Assembly: GCA_028622995.1 (NCBI GenBank)
Contig: JAJQJQ010000007.1
Span: 3,410,001-3,474,000, forward strand
Source of the DNA: Panagrolaimus kolymaensis
Lineage: Eukaryota > Nematoda > Chromadorea > Rhabditida > Panagrolaimidae
Direction: 5' to 3'
DNA length: 64,000 nt
The notes below the pieces were generated by a model. It was given only the letters and a program-made list of their open reading frames with translations. It did no database searches and had not been told where the DNA came from. Both the position numbers and the translations under genes were made by a program. Positions 12,433 through 24,643 of this stretch are shown here, one piece after another (the first letter of the stretch is position 1; each line of letters opens with the position of its first letter).

Positions 12433-12990
12433 ATGGTTCGTCCGGTAAATGTCGCTCGTAAAACTGGTGATAAAAATCAAGATCGTCAACCTATAACAAA
12501 TAATGATGGTGGTGCTAAACGTCGAAAGAGCTCTAAACCAAAGAAGAAATCTGCACTTCGTGGTAATTATTTTTATTTTCAATGCTTTATCCTTTTTTTA
12601 TATTATTGCTATTTTCAGATACTCAGCTTTTGCAAAAAGTTCGTCTTATTGATACAAAGCCATATGCCATTCCTCGTGCTGCTTTTTGTCGAGTAGTAAA
12701 AGAAATCCTCACTGAATGTAGTCCTGTTGGTCAACCGTACAGAATTCAATCATCTGCTTTAGAAGCTTTACAAGTAAGATTGTGTTTAGTTTTTCTCATC
12801 TAAAGATTGTAATTTTCAGATGTCATCGGAAGCTTATATGGTCCAATTGTTCGAAGATATGGTTCTGGCTCAACGACATGCGAAGAGAGTCACATTGATG
12901 TACAATGACTTTAGACTCGTATCTCAACTTCGTGCTAGCTTTGGTGATAACATCATGATGCAAATTGCGAAAAAACCTCCAAATGTGTAA
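12433..12990 (+). CDS. CENPA: Divergent histone H3, probable centromeric CENP-A
   Basis: Three exons (12433-12562, 12619-12773, 12820-12990) give 151 residues. The first 43 are a basic tail without the canonical ARTKQTARKS sequence. The histone fold is clear: QSSALEALQ and SEAYMVQLFED match H3 alpha-2, and HAKRVTLMYNDFRLVSQLR matches loop 2 and alpha-3. Between KEI and QSS there are 13 residues, against 10 in H3; a longer loop 1 is a hallmark of CenH3 proteins. The IPRAAF stretch before alpha-1 is also CenH3-like. The usual RRIRG at the end is replaced by SQLRA, and about 14 extra residues follow. Canonical and H3.3 histones are nearly invariant, so this much divergence points to the centromeric variant (hcp-3 in Caenorhabditis). 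The identification as CENP-A is an inference from these features. Confidence 0.82.
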
Positions 12991-13150
12991 TGTATACAAC
13001 TCTTTTTGTTTTTAACATGACTAACATCTTATTTATTGTTCATATATTATAACTCTGTTAGCTCTAGACTGTAAAAAATATAATGATAAGATAAGAAATA
13101 TACCATTCCTTCCCCTCTTCTGTATTGTGGCTTTTTGTTTGTTTATTATC

Positions 13151-14808
13151 ATGTTAATTTTTGTTTTCATCTTACAATTTCTTTCCGTGTTTGGAGAATT
13201 GAAGCAGGTTCAAATTGTATGTTATGTTCTTTTTAATAAATCTTTTAATTTGTTTGTCTAAATACAGTTTAGCCGTCACGGCCAAAGAAGTCCTACAAAC
13301 TACCTAACCTTTCCAACAGACAATCCTCATTTTTTGGATAATTTTGATGCCGAGCCTGGTGAGCTAACTACATACGGCATAACGCAAGAATATATTCTTG
13401 GCTTACATTTACGAGAGCAATACAATAATTTTTTGGGAGATTATTATCATTCTCGTGAAGCTTTTATTCTTGCAGGCAAAGATAATCGAACAATTGTGAG
13501 TGCTTTGGCTGTTTTAGCTGCTTTATTTCCACCAAAAGGAAGGCAAATATGGATGGAAGGAGTCCAATGGCAACCAATCCCAGTTCATACGGAAGAACTT
13601 CTCGATGATGTAAGTTAAATTCTTTTTTATATACCGATTAATTTTTAATCATTTTAGGTATCGTTTGGAATTTTCGATAATTGTCCACTTTTAGCACCAG
13701 ATATTTACAAAAATAAGCATTTCAAAGCTATGCTTGAACCATTGAAAGATAAAGTTAATCTTTTAGCAAATTTATCGGGAATTGAAATTGATGGTCCCAG
13801 AACCTTTGATAAAATTATTGACTCTATTAAAACACGAGTTGGTTGAATGATCTTTCATTTCGAGCTTGTTAATTTTAATATTTTTAGTCTTTGATGCCTG
13901 ATCTTCTTCCACCTCCAATATGGGCACGAGATCCTCATTTTTTGGATTCTATTACACATTGGAGTAATTATATTCATATAGCTTTAATTGATTTATTAAA
14001 TGAACGAGTTGGAGGATGGCATTTTGATCAAATTGTTGGAAAAATGGAAGAAATTGTTAGAAATGAAACAAATAAAAAGTTTATACTTTATTCTGGCGTG
14101 AGTTACTACTTACTATAGCCATAATGTTTCAAAGCTTTATGTTTTAGCATGACACAAATTTAATGGCAATTTCAAGATTTTTAAATTTAACCACCATTGC
14201 TCAATTTGAGCTCCAAACTTATGCATCTTATATGGCTATAGAATTGCATCAAAAAGGACCAAATGATTATTTTGTCGAAGTTTGTTTTTTGTTTATTTCA
14301 TTCTTGCATATAATAATGAATTACAGTTTTGGTTTCATCCTGAACTTAATCGATCGCGTGAATATTTGGGGATATTAGAATGTCCATCACCTTGTTCATA
14401 CTCAGATTTTCGCAAATTACGTACTCGAGTCTCAACAGAAAAATGGCGATATTTGTGTAAAGGATTTCCAGCGGGAGTTGATGATCGTTGCACTTTATAT
14501 GCTTCATTATCTGGTTTGTTACTTTTAATTGTTTAAAAAAGCTTTCATGATACATGTTTTACAAATTTTTTACAATACTCATCACTTCAATTTTTCCCTT
14601 TTTTTCCTCCTCATACAGCATTAATAAAGTCTTCGTTAAAAAGCCAAACAATTTTTTTTGCTAAATAAAATTCCATTTTTTAGGTGCCCTTGTAATATGT
14701 GTCGTGATTTTAATGGGTGCTGCACTTTCGGCATTTTGGTGGTGCTGTCATTATCGAACAAAATACAACGAACTTTCTGAAGACGAAGACACTCCATTAT
14801 TATCCTAA
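13151..14808 (+). CDS. Membrane-anchored histidine acid phosphatase
   Basis: Seven exons (13151-13216, 13268-13609, 13658-13837, 13888-14097, 14148-14279, 14327-14513, 14684-14808) give 413 residues. An N-terminal signal peptide (MLIFVFILQFLSVFG) precedes the catalytic RHGQRSP motif at residues 25-31, which carries the nucleophilic histidine. The proton-donor HD pair is at residues 267-268, in SGHDTNL. A single membrane segment follows around residues 374-392 (ALVICVVILMG). A short cytosolic tail ends EDTPLLS, an acidic dileucine motif of the lysosomal sorting type. The layout matches lysosomal acid phosphatase (ACP2) and the nematode membrane-bound phosphatases. It would hydrolyse phosphate monoesters in the lysosome or at the cell surface. 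Its start is 160 bp beyond the histone stop on the same strand, so co-transcription is possible. Confidence 0.9.
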
Positions 14809-17023
14809 AAAACAATAAAAAGCTACTCATTAAACATTGTTCTTTGAAGAAATTTTTTTTAAATAAAAAGACTCCCATTTTTTTTAAAACACAGAGAAGA
14901 GATTTAACAAAGGATTGAAGCAAGCAAACACTCGACTCATGCATGTCAATGTCGTCTAACGTTTATTTTTTTCTCTGGAAAAAAAAGAGAAGCGAGCCTT
15001 TTTTGGGAACTACTTTTAAATCGATTCAATGCCAAAAAAAGAGGGAGAAAGCTGACTTCATTTTAGTGGAGCTTTTCATTACACGCAAAAATAAAAAAGA
15101 AAGCAGCGTTGGTGGCGCCAGCTTGCAACTGCTGACTGACATTACAGCTGCATTTTTTTGTTGCCATCGTCTTATTATTCTTGAGTTTCAAAAGGCGTCA
15201 AGAGAGATACCACAAATAAACAAAAATAAAAGAATCCAGTCCAGTTGTAATCCATTTTTCCTCCGATAAATTTTCATCTTTCTTGAATCTTTTTTTAAAA
15301 TGTTTTTTATTCAACAAAAAAGTTTTCCATGTTTTTAATCGAATTTACTTAAAAAAATTGTTGCTGTTTTTTTTTACTTTGATGTTGCCAACTTTAAAAG
15401 TCATTTTCCAAATTTAATTTTTATTTCTTAATTTGTTGATAGTTTGGAATTTTAAAACTTTGTTAAACCCTTGTGATATTTTTGATTTCACAATACTTGA
15501 CACTTTGCTTAAACTACTTTAGATTAAAACTTTGAATTTCATTGTCTCCTCTTGACATTAACCTTTTCCATCCAAAACTTTTACTGTGCCTTAAATTTAA
15601 AGCTATTCTAAACTTCCTCATTAAAAATTTTTTCTTCTCCTCTTTTTGCCTAAAATTAAAACACTTCCTTTTTCAAATGAAACTTAGAATGTTTCAAGTG
15701 TAGCGTTCGTAAGCAAAAAAAAAAAGAGAAAGTAAAAACAAAACCTTTCATTGTTACTTTAAAAAATTTGACGGATTTTTGTTACTTTATTTGCATCTTC
15801 AGTTTTCCATTATTGTTGCTTTTTTTTCAATTTCCATTGTTCAAAAGAAAAAAAAGTTCAATGTTTTGCCTCTTTTATGGACTCAAATGACGCCTTCGAT
15901 AATAACAACGAAAAGGATGGATGATGAGACTTTACTTTAGTTTTTGTCGTCGTCGTCGAAGAGAGTGACAATTTCATTGTTTCCTCGTTTCTTTTATTTC
16001 TATTTTACTTATTCAGACCCACATTGTTGCTCAGTTGTTGAATTGAATTGTTGGATAAAAAAGACTGTTTGCATTTTAGGCAGCCGTCACTGCTGCTGCT
16101 CATGTTACTTTTTTCTGTTTTTGCGCGATGATGTTCTTTTTTTGAAAGGTTTATTCATTGATGGAATTGAAATTAATCGATCTGGGTATATTTCTGAGGT
16201 AAATAAATTTTAGCCGAAAATGGTAGAACAATCGAGGTTCTGCTTTTGGAAGGTAATGGAACAGATCAGTTTACAAACGAGAGAATATCATAACCTTTGC
16301 TTTGATCTGTTTTTTTCTTTTCATATTGGGGATGAAATAAAAATGCAACTTAGTTTTTGAAATGGAATTCGGATGCTCTACGAAAATAAAGCGTAAAAAT
16401 AAAAAAAGCAAAATACTTTAAAATAATTTGTAGCGGATTGTTTTATCGAAGTGTTGTGTACTTTAAAATTGTCTAATATTTCTATCACATTTCCTACGTC
16501 TTCAAAAATTTAATCTATTCGTTTATTTTTTCTAATAACCTTTTAAAGATTAGCTTAATGGTACACTAAAATTATACAACCAAACGAACACCTTCAAACT
16601 TACCTTAATGTATCGAAAAAAAGACAAATAAGAAAATCGCTATGGTAACGACATCGCTTTTCTCTTTTTTGACAGTCGTAGTAGTGTTCCAAACTATTTA
16701 ATTTTTAGCGTTCATTATTTTTTCTACCATACATTTCCTATTTTTTTCCTTTTTAACTTTCTTTTTTTCTAAAAAAGTAAGCTTTCCATCGATTACATCT
16801 CTTTTTTTGTTGTTGTTAAAGCCTTAGACTCTCATTTTCCCATGAGTATTAAAGCCACTACGCTTCTCTTTCATTTTCTTCGTTCGTGCTTTCTGTTTTT
16901 GCCCTTTTTCGCATTTCTTTTCTTTTTTTCATTACCATTATATCCGATTTTCATCTTTTCGTATTTTTTTAGTTTTGAATATTCTTTTCAACAAGTAAAG
17001 TCATGCTTTTCAAGGGATGAAGG
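14809..17023. other. Long spacer before the BTB gene, homopolymer-rich
   Basis: About 2.2 kb without a supportable exon. T and A runs dominate, with a short GTC-type microsatellite at 15944-15957. The open frames seen on the plus strand have no recognisable content. Non-coding first exons and the promoter of the BTB gene are likely here but cannot be placed. Confidence 0.4.
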
Positions 17024-20000
17024 ATGCGAAACGGTTCATTGCTTTGGGAGCAGTTTAGTATTCAAAGAGATAATTTAATTTTAAATCTTAAACAAAAACT
17101 TTATTCAAATATGTCATCCTTGATCGGACATCTAGAAACATCCGATCTTATTCTTGTTGCAGCAGATGGTCAAAAACTTCCCGCTCATATATGTATTCTG
17201 AGGCAAAGAGCTCCAGTATTTTTCGAAAGACATATTGCTCCAACATTGGATGCTCAAACACCGCGACAAAAGAAGCAAGGAGAACGATTGGAAGTTGCCA
17301 TTGGAGATGTTGATTCTGCTGGATTAACATTCTTTATTCGATCCGTTTACACTGACGACGAAATTCGAAATCTTGAAAATGAAACTGCCAAAGAATCGTC
17401 GTCTGAAAAGAGAGGTAAACTTTCACCATCCTTGGAAAATAAATTTCTCCTTTTATAATTTTTTCAATTTGACTCTTGTTTTTGTAAGATTCAATAATCA
17501 CAACAAAAAAAATTATTAAGAAAAACAATAATTTAGTTCTAAAAGGGATGTGCATGTTTTTGATAATTAGGTTCAATTTTCTCTTTTTTTCTCAAAATAG
17601 TATAGTTGTTGCATTTTTTCTCATCTTTTTTTTCTTTTCCATAACTCAATTTAATTTTTTTAGAAGACGACCCAGATTTATCTAATTTTGAAGTCGATGA
17701 TGAATATGACCAACCGTATGCAAATCAATCAGAAGAGCAAAGGGATGAAACTCCTCGACGCAACAATGATAAAAATTCGCTTGACCGAACACCTGCGAAT
17801 TTTAGAGAAGCATCGATGGAAGCTGAATATAGTGTTCCCATTACCCGTGAACATGATTCGGGTTTTCATCAACCATCATCGATAGAAAAACCTGTTGAAG
17901 AGCTTACAATGACTTCATTTCGAGAATTAGCAACTGAGTCACCCATGTGTCTCTCAGGATATTCTGAGAGAAGTCAATATGATATCGTCGAAGAAGACGA
18001 GCATGAACCTCAAAATTATGGAACACATGGTAGATTTTTACAATTGGAAGATTCTGGAATTGTTTCTTCTCTAACTGAATCTCCAAAAAAACAAAGAAAA
18101 TCAACAAAAATATTTCCAATGTTTATTGGTTTTGGAAATAATAGTTATAATGAATCAGAAATGTCCCAATCAATGCCATCTTCAACCCTTTCCTCTTCGC
18201 CTTATTCATCCACCAATACTCTCAGCGCTGGTTCCATTCGAGGAAGAGCAATGTTGGCTCGGCGTTTATCCGTGACTTCTTTAACTTCATTGACCTCAAT
18301 TGATTTGACTCCCACAACAGAAAATGTTACACTAATTGGAGATAAACTTCCATGCTCTCAACTTGGCGCTGATCTTCTTGAAATGTATCAAAAAAGTATT
18401 GATACTGATGTTATAATTGCTACAGATGGTGGTGATTTGCATGCACATAAATGTATTCTTTGGGCGACATGTCCTGCATTTAGAAAAACATTAAAAACGT
18501 CAACAAAAATTGAATTGAGAGGTTTTTCAAGAAATGCCATTGATTTTCTTTTGAGCTTTCTTTATGGTGGATTAACTTGTATTCCTGAAGATATTGAAGT
18601 ATGGGAAATTATTACACTTGCCACTCATTTAAATATTGATGACCTGGCTCAAGTTGCTGCGTTACATTTAAAAACTCATAAATGTCACTTTTTCCATAGA
18701 GTAAGTTTCACCAAAAATAATTATTTAAAATTACCTAAATTTTTTTATTTAAGCCTTGTGCAACTTGTGTTTCTGCTGTATTCGATGCATTGCCACAATT
18801 TCGTTCCATAAAATGTTTGAATTGCCTTTTCGATGAAGCAATGTCCTGGCAAGCCAGGCATTTTTCTCGAATTTGGAAAGGTCGTGTATTTCTTCATCTC
18901 GATGAAAAATGGCAACAAGAATGCCGTGATGCTTTAATAAATGAAATAAATGAAGAATATTTAATTGATACTTTGCTTGGTTGCGAGAAACTTCAAGTTG
19001 GATTACCTCGAATTAAATCTCAACAGCTTGCTGAAAGTGTTCAAACTCTTGTAAACGATGTGATTGAATATTGCACAGAATTTTTAATTTCTTCTTTCGA
19101 TCTGGTGATTGGTTCAAAAGCTTTTAAAGGTCATGGAAAGGGATTGGCTTTAAATTTAGCGTTGCTAGAAGATATTTTCCCACCTTTGGTTCATTCACTC
19201 ACAGCGGATACAGCAATTCGAGCATTTATCACTCTTCGTGATTTGCTAATTGAAATTCAACAAAGTGAAGAAAATTTACAACAATCACCACAGCGAAGTT
19301 TTCTTCAAATTCCTATTCATGATTGGAATTCAGTAAGTTTTTCTTGTTTTGCTTAACTAATGTTTAAACTATTAAATCTTGGTCCATAAGTAACCCACAA
19401 ATTTTTAGCGCTTCATTCATCTTTGTCGCAAACTTTTTGAATCTATTGATAAACATTTACTTCATTATGCCTATCATGTTGTCAAATCTGACGCATATCA
19501 ACTATTGAGTGACGAAGAAAGAGCCCGAATCGAAGAGGCTGGATTATTTGTTGAAATGCATACACCAAAAGCAAGACCTCCAAAACTTTCAAGTTTTAAT
19601 CGAACTTACAAACGCAGTGAATCAGTGGGTGTAAGATCTGATAGAAGACATGATAGAACCCAATCACTTTCTCGCCCAATTATTTCTCAAGTTGTTGAAG
19701 TAAGCCAAAAAGAAGAGCTTGAAAGAGAAAAATCGTTCATTGAGGTATTATTATTTTTTATCTCTTATTGCTTCCTTTTATATTTCTAACTTTTTTAGAT
19801 TCATCGACGAGCGAATTCAATGAAAAATTCAGATTCAAGGAGAGAAAGTTTAAAAGTTACCAAAAGTGAAATTAAAGAAGAGCCTTCTAAACTTAGCACG
19901 AGTGCAGCATCTGATAAGCCTCCAATTGGAAGAAATCCATCTCCAGCTAGCAAAATTCCCGCTCCATCTTCTACATTACCAAGTGCCGCGTCCACGGTGA

Positions 20001-20542
20001 AAAGGGAAAGGAGCGTTTCACCTGCAACTTCATCCAAACCACGGCCACAACAGTTGGAGCACCTACGTACTCCCAAAAAGGGTCCACCACCTGTTAAGAA
20101 AATGATCAAAATTGTAAATCCAGAAGATTTTATGCTTGAAAGAGAAAACACTCGTACAATAATTACCAAAGAACAACATAAAGAATTGGGAGTGGATCCA
20201 TCAGAAATGGGAGTTCCTCAAGTAACTGAATCACCTAAAATAAAGCCTAAATCAGTTGTAAGGCCAATGCCCAAGAATCCTTCTTTGGCTGCCAGCACTC
20301 CTGTTGCTTCCATTCTCCCACAATCATCAAACAAAGAGCTTTCAAGAACAAAATCAAATAGTATTAAAGCGGGTTCATTGAGTAGAGCAACTTCAACAAC
20401 AACAGCAACTACAAGCCAGCGACAAAGACCAAAATCTTCGGCATTACCGTCTCGTCAAACCGCTTCAAGTGCAGCTCGAGCTGTTACTCAAATAGATCGT
20501 ACAAAACGTGTTGAATCAAAAATACCCAAAGTTCGTGCTTGA
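17024..20542 (+). CDS. BTBD8: BTBD8-like protein with two BTB/POZ domains
   Basis: Five exons (17024-17414, 17664-18700, 18754-19332, 19409-19744, 19799-20542) give about 1028 residues. The first BTB domain lies at about residues 30-117 ([20 protein letters not shown]). An acidic, Ser-rich linker follows. The second BTB domain lies at about residues 363-473 ([20 protein letters not shown]). Next comes a cysteine-containing helical region ([14 protein letters not shown]), and a basic, Ser/Pro-rich C-terminus of about 250 residues ends the protein. Two BTB domains with a long disordered tail is the layout of animal BTBD8. BTB domains dimerise and often serve as Cullin-3 adaptors; vertebrate BTBD8 has been linked to clathrin adaptors. 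The exact role here is inferred. The start is the first ATG in the open frame; an extra upstream exon is possible. Confidence 0.85.
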
Positions 20543-20582
20543 TTTATTTATGTATTTCTTTTTTTGTTGGTTTGTTAGCTTT

Positions 20583-20595
20583 AATAAAGTTTATT
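20583..20595. terminator. Back-to-back poly(A) signals of the BTB and HPD genes
   Basis: AATAAA at 20583-20588 serves the plus-strand BTB gene. TTTATT at 20590-20595 is AATAAA on the minus strand, serving HPD. The stop codons are only 108 bp apart, so the two 3' untranslated regions probably overlap. Confidence 0.55.
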
Positions 20596-20650
20596 TTCAT
20601 TGAAAATAAAAAGAATCTACGACAATTTTAAAAGCTACAATTATGAAATC

Positions 20651-21963
20651 CTAATCAACTAAAGTTCCACGTTTTTTCTGTTCTGCTTCCACCGCTTCAA
20701 ATAAAGCTTTGAAATTTCCAGCTCCAAATCCATTAAAATTATGTCGTTGAATTATTTCAACAAATAATGAAGGTCGATCCTGCATTGGTTTTGTAAATGT
20801 TTGGAGTAAATAACCATTTTCATCAAAATCAATTAGCAATTGTTGCTTTTGAATATCTTCCAAACTTTCTTTCACATGTAATGAAGTTGCTTCAAGTCTT
20901 TTTGAAAGTTGCTCATAATAGCTATTAGGAATTTCAAGAAATTGCACTCCACGGTTTCTCATTTCAGCCACAATGGATATGATTGAATTAACTTTGAATG
21001 CAATATGTTGTACTCCACTGCCTCCATGAAAGTCTAAATATTCTTTAATTTGTCCTCGGCCTTTAGTGTTTTGAGGAACAGGTTCAACTAAAGTTACTTG
21101 AACCTCATTGTTTGCGTTTGAAACAATTTGAGCTTTTAATGCTGAGAAATTCGTATAAACTTGGTTATCATCAATTGACCTATAAATAAAGAATAAAAAT
21201 TAGTAAAAAAAAATTTTAAAATTAAATTTACCAAAATCTTGTTAAATTTAACGTTTTTCCATACCAATCTGCCACGGATGCGGTTACATCCTCATCATAA
21301 TTTTCAACAACATGATCCAAAGATAAAATTGGAATGGAGCCAAGTTTTTGAGCGAGAGTAAAATTTTCTATTGGTTTAAAGCCTGGTAAAAATATTCCTT
21401 TATAATCAATATTTTCTACAAGTGAATGAGTAAGAGATCCTTGAAATGATGCAATGGTAGCAATTTTTACGCTGCCATTTTCATCTGAAATAATTTTAAT
21501 GGGGCGAATAATATTACCATTTGCTACAATTATGCGCTGAAAATTTTTTTATAAATCAAAATGGAAGGATATATTATTACTACAAACTTTAATAACTGCT
21601 TCAATATTATCTACAGAATATGCAACATCTTTAATAAAATCACCGTGAATAATCAAATCATCGCTTAATTCTTTTACATTTGGTAGCATTGGACATTTAA
21701 AAACTAAAATAACCTAAAAAATAATAATAACAATATGAGTGATTCAAAAATCAATTCCTACTTTTCCATTTTTAATTGCAATTTCATTTGTTGTCCAATC
21801 TTTTGCCTTTCTTACTGCAAATCTTTCAAATCCAAAATTCATGCAATACCAAAAGCTTGCCTAAAATAATAACTCGTTTACAGTATCTCAAGGATTTAAA
21901 TCGCCTCACTTGTAAAGAATTAGAAACCGTAAACTCTACATGATGAAAGCTTGAAATGTCCAT
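20651..21963 (-). CDS. HPD: 4-hydroxyphenylpyruvate dioxygenase
   Basis: Five minus-strand exons (21910-21963, 21762-21860, 21588-21713, 21232-21536, 20651-21179) give 370 residues, close to the family length. The enzyme converts 4-hydroxyphenylpyruvate to homogentisate in cytosolic tyrosine breakdown. The start, MDISSFHHVEFTVSN, matches the conserved N-terminus of the first vicinal-oxygen-chelate fold. The three iron ligands are visible: His168 in LDHVV, His253 in VQHIAF and Glu336 in LFVEII. The C-terminal GFGAGNFKALFEAVE helix typical of the family is present. All junctions keep frame, including a split Trp codon between exons 4 and 5. The gene diverges from the zinc-finger gene at 22471. 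Confidence 0.95.
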
Positions 21964-22470
21964 GTACATATTTCTAAGCCACAAGCAGCTTTACAAACCA
22001 AGCGATCTCTGATTTTTTTTAAACAAAAAGCTGTCTGGTTACAATTTTCTTTTCTTTAAATAAAGTTTCCTCTCTATCGTCGATTAAATCATCGTTCATT
22101 TTTTGTTGCAATTTTTCTTAGCTTATTTCATTTTCCTTATTTTTATGCAGGTCATAAAACATCTTGTCAGTTGAAAATGTAACGAAATATTTTATTAGCA
22201 AATAGCCTCATCAACAACTAAAAAGCACTTATAGTTGCTTTATTCGTCCTAAGATCATTAGTTATAGCTTTCTCAGGCACTTTGCCAATAATTGATTGAC
22301 TATTTTTTTAACCAACCTTTTGATATTCTTTAATTCATTCAATCATTTTTCTGAACAAACAAATATCTGCACGGTAATTATTATTCATTGTCAATATTAT
22401 TGATTATTATCAAATTCTTTAATTCAATTCCATACAGCCAATCTAATTTCTCTTTTTTTGATTCAATAAT
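21964..22470. promoter_or_regulatory. Divergent promoter region of HPD and the CCCH gene
   Basis: About 500 bp of AT-rich DNA lies between two start codons pointing outward. An acceptor-like CCATACAG ends near 22438, about 30 bp before the zinc-finger start. No recognised binding site. Confidence 0.35.
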
Positions 22471-23649
22471 ATGTCGGAAGAAAATGGTAATACTCCTTGT
22501 GTCAATGCCCCTGATAGTAATCCAGATATTATTAAATCTGATTTGAATTCTTCCAAACTAAGTAATAATAATGGGAATTCTGGTGGCAACGGAAAGAAAC
22601 GCGGTAAAGCTGATGACGTTTGCCGCGATTTTCTTAATGGAATATGTGCTCGAGGTAATCGCTGCCGTTTTCGTCATCCTGATAATGAAGATACTGGTGC
22701 TAATCAAAGCATTGTTCCCTATACATTCTGTATTGATTTCCAGGTACCGTTTGATTTATTTTCCAAGCGCAGATTTTTTGGCAAAATCGCGGCTTCTGCG
22801 ACTTCGAAATACTATAGTTCATAACTTTTAAGTGCATTTTTAGAATCGCGGATGCTTTCGTGATACTTGTCGATTTGTCCACGCTACTAGCGAGGATGCT
22901 GAGAGATATCAGCGCAAAGGAATTGTCAGCTTACCGCTTGCTCGCGCAATCGCTGCTACTTTAACTATCAATGATTCAATAAATGGTATTCCAATATGCA
23001 AAGAATTCCAAACTGGCGCTTGTTCGCGTGGTGGAAATCGCTGTAGATATTGGCACGTTAATGGCATGTTTTATTTTTACTTTTTGGTCATCTTCATTCT
23101 CAGACTTCTTAAAACCTTGGTCAATTGATGCTTTCGATATCGCAACAAAATTTTGCTTCATTGACCTCGGGCTTGAGTTGACTTCTAGAATGTTAATTTA
23201 ATATATACGAATAATTTTTTTAACTGCCAGCATTTATAGTAGACGAAGAGCGCGCTGCACGTGGTGCCATGATCCGTGGTGTTCCACCAGGTGGACCCAT
23301 GGGAATGCAATATACTCCTGGTATGCGCCGAGGTGCTCCTAAAGATTTTGATTTTGATTTCGATCATCCGCCAGCTAAGCGCGGTTTTCCTGGCCGCATG
23401 CCACCAATGGGAATGGATCCTTCTGCTTCCCCTTTTATTGCTTCTATCGAAAGACGAAATGCTGAGCTTGAAAAAGAAAATGAAGCTTTAAGACGCGAAA
23501 TTGAACGAGAAAAAGGTCGTTATGAAGATTTGTTAACTATTTTTAAAAACCAACAACAAATTGCTCCTGTACCTCCACCTTCAATGGCCCAACATTCTCA
23601 ATATCCTAATTGGGGCGCTCATCATGATACTCACCATCCTTGGAACTGA
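22471..23649 (+). CDS. CCCH zinc-finger protein, ZC3H10-like
   Basis: Three exons (22471-22743, 22844-23063, then 23231 or 23240 to 23649) give about 300 residues. Three CCCH fingers are visible. Finger 1 is CRDFLNGICARGNRCRFRH (C-x7-C-x5-C-x3-H), finger 2 spans the first junction (CIDFQ then NRGCFRDTCRFVH), and finger 3 is CKEFQTGACSRGGNRCRYWH. A Gly/Pro/Met-rich segment follows, then a short coiled coil (AELEKENEALRREIEREK). This order matches ZC3H10, an RNA-binding protein family. The second intron appears to use a GC donor: frame requires exon 2 to end after AATG at 23063, followed by GCATGT. The acceptor may be at 23230 or at 23239; both keep frame. Confidence 0.82.
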
Positions 23650-24643
23650 ATGTCTCATCATTCTTTTGTCTCCTTTTTGTCTATTTATTTCATTTTCGTT
23701 ATTCTATCAGGCTTTTGTATTTATAAAAAAAAATTAAATGCTGCACAAAAAATTAATTGTTTGCGAGAGATCTCGTTATTTAATTGTTGTTAATAAAGCA
23801 ATATGCGAGGAAGAAATGCATTTAGAAGCGCAATATAAAATTACAAAAGCAAAAATTGCTTACAGGATTAATAACATAATAAAACAATATTAGCGAGAGA
23901 AAAAAAATTTGCTTTTGAAATAAATAATAGCGAAATGAACTACAATATAAATTGGCTTAAATTTTTGCATATCATATCATTTTGCATTTTAACAATAACC
24001 GGTATGTTTATTTTAATTTTATTTTGTATTGTTTCATTTTTAAATTTGTTAATAAATAAAAGGATTTCTTTTAACTAAAACATTGCTTTGTTATTGCGAA
24101 CAAAAAGAAATTATTCATTTTGGCCAAAAATGAAAAGGTATTACAGTATTGCATTGTTTAATGAAGGAGTAAATACGTCAACAACCATTTCGCCATCATT
24201 CTTTTTTTTTATTCGCCTTCACTCTATGCTCGTACTCCAAAATAAACCGGAGAAAGAAACTTTGTTTTTAGTATGATTTTTTGTATAGGATTAACAACAT
24301 TGTCCTTTGATAAGAAATGATTAGAGACCACGTGTTTATTTGATGACAATGGATAAAGACTTTTGATGATTTTATTGTATTTTGCAATCTTTTATCCATT
24401 TCATCTTAATTAAACAAAGGATAAAAGTGATTACAGGGATTTCTCCAATAAATCAATCCATAATGAAATCTATCTTTCCCTAATATATTTTAGAGTTTCT
24501 TTAAACGAAATAGAACAAAGCACACTGATAAGCTTTAATCCCCAGCAAAAAAGGGGTATAAGCAATATTTCCTTTGACAAAAGCATTTTCTTCTATTATT
24601 TGAGTTTTCACAAAGCAACAGTTGCTCCTTTAATTCCCAAAAA
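23650..24643. other. Spacer with one possible tiny secreted-peptide gene
   Basis: AT-rich spacer between the zinc-finger and ceramidase genes. Apart from the weak two-exon candidate at 23935-24133, no coding signal is seen. Confidence 0.4.
23935..24133 (+). CDS. Possible 45-residue signal-peptide-bearing micro-protein
   Basis: Two exons (23935-24001 and 24063-24133) join in frame through a GTATG donor and an AAAG acceptor. The first encodes a hydrophobic leader (NWLKFLHIISFCILTITG). The second encodes about 22 residues with two cysteines (LLCYCEQKE) and a stop. The product would be a very small secreted or membrane peptide. Nothing is recognised and the signal is weak: an open frame this short can occur by chance. 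Confidence 0.22.

Noticed and set aside
14943..16213. Plus-strand open frames of about 90-108 codons before the BTB gene
   Set aside because: Composition matches the surrounding homopolymer-rich DNA and there is no recognisable domain or supported splice site.
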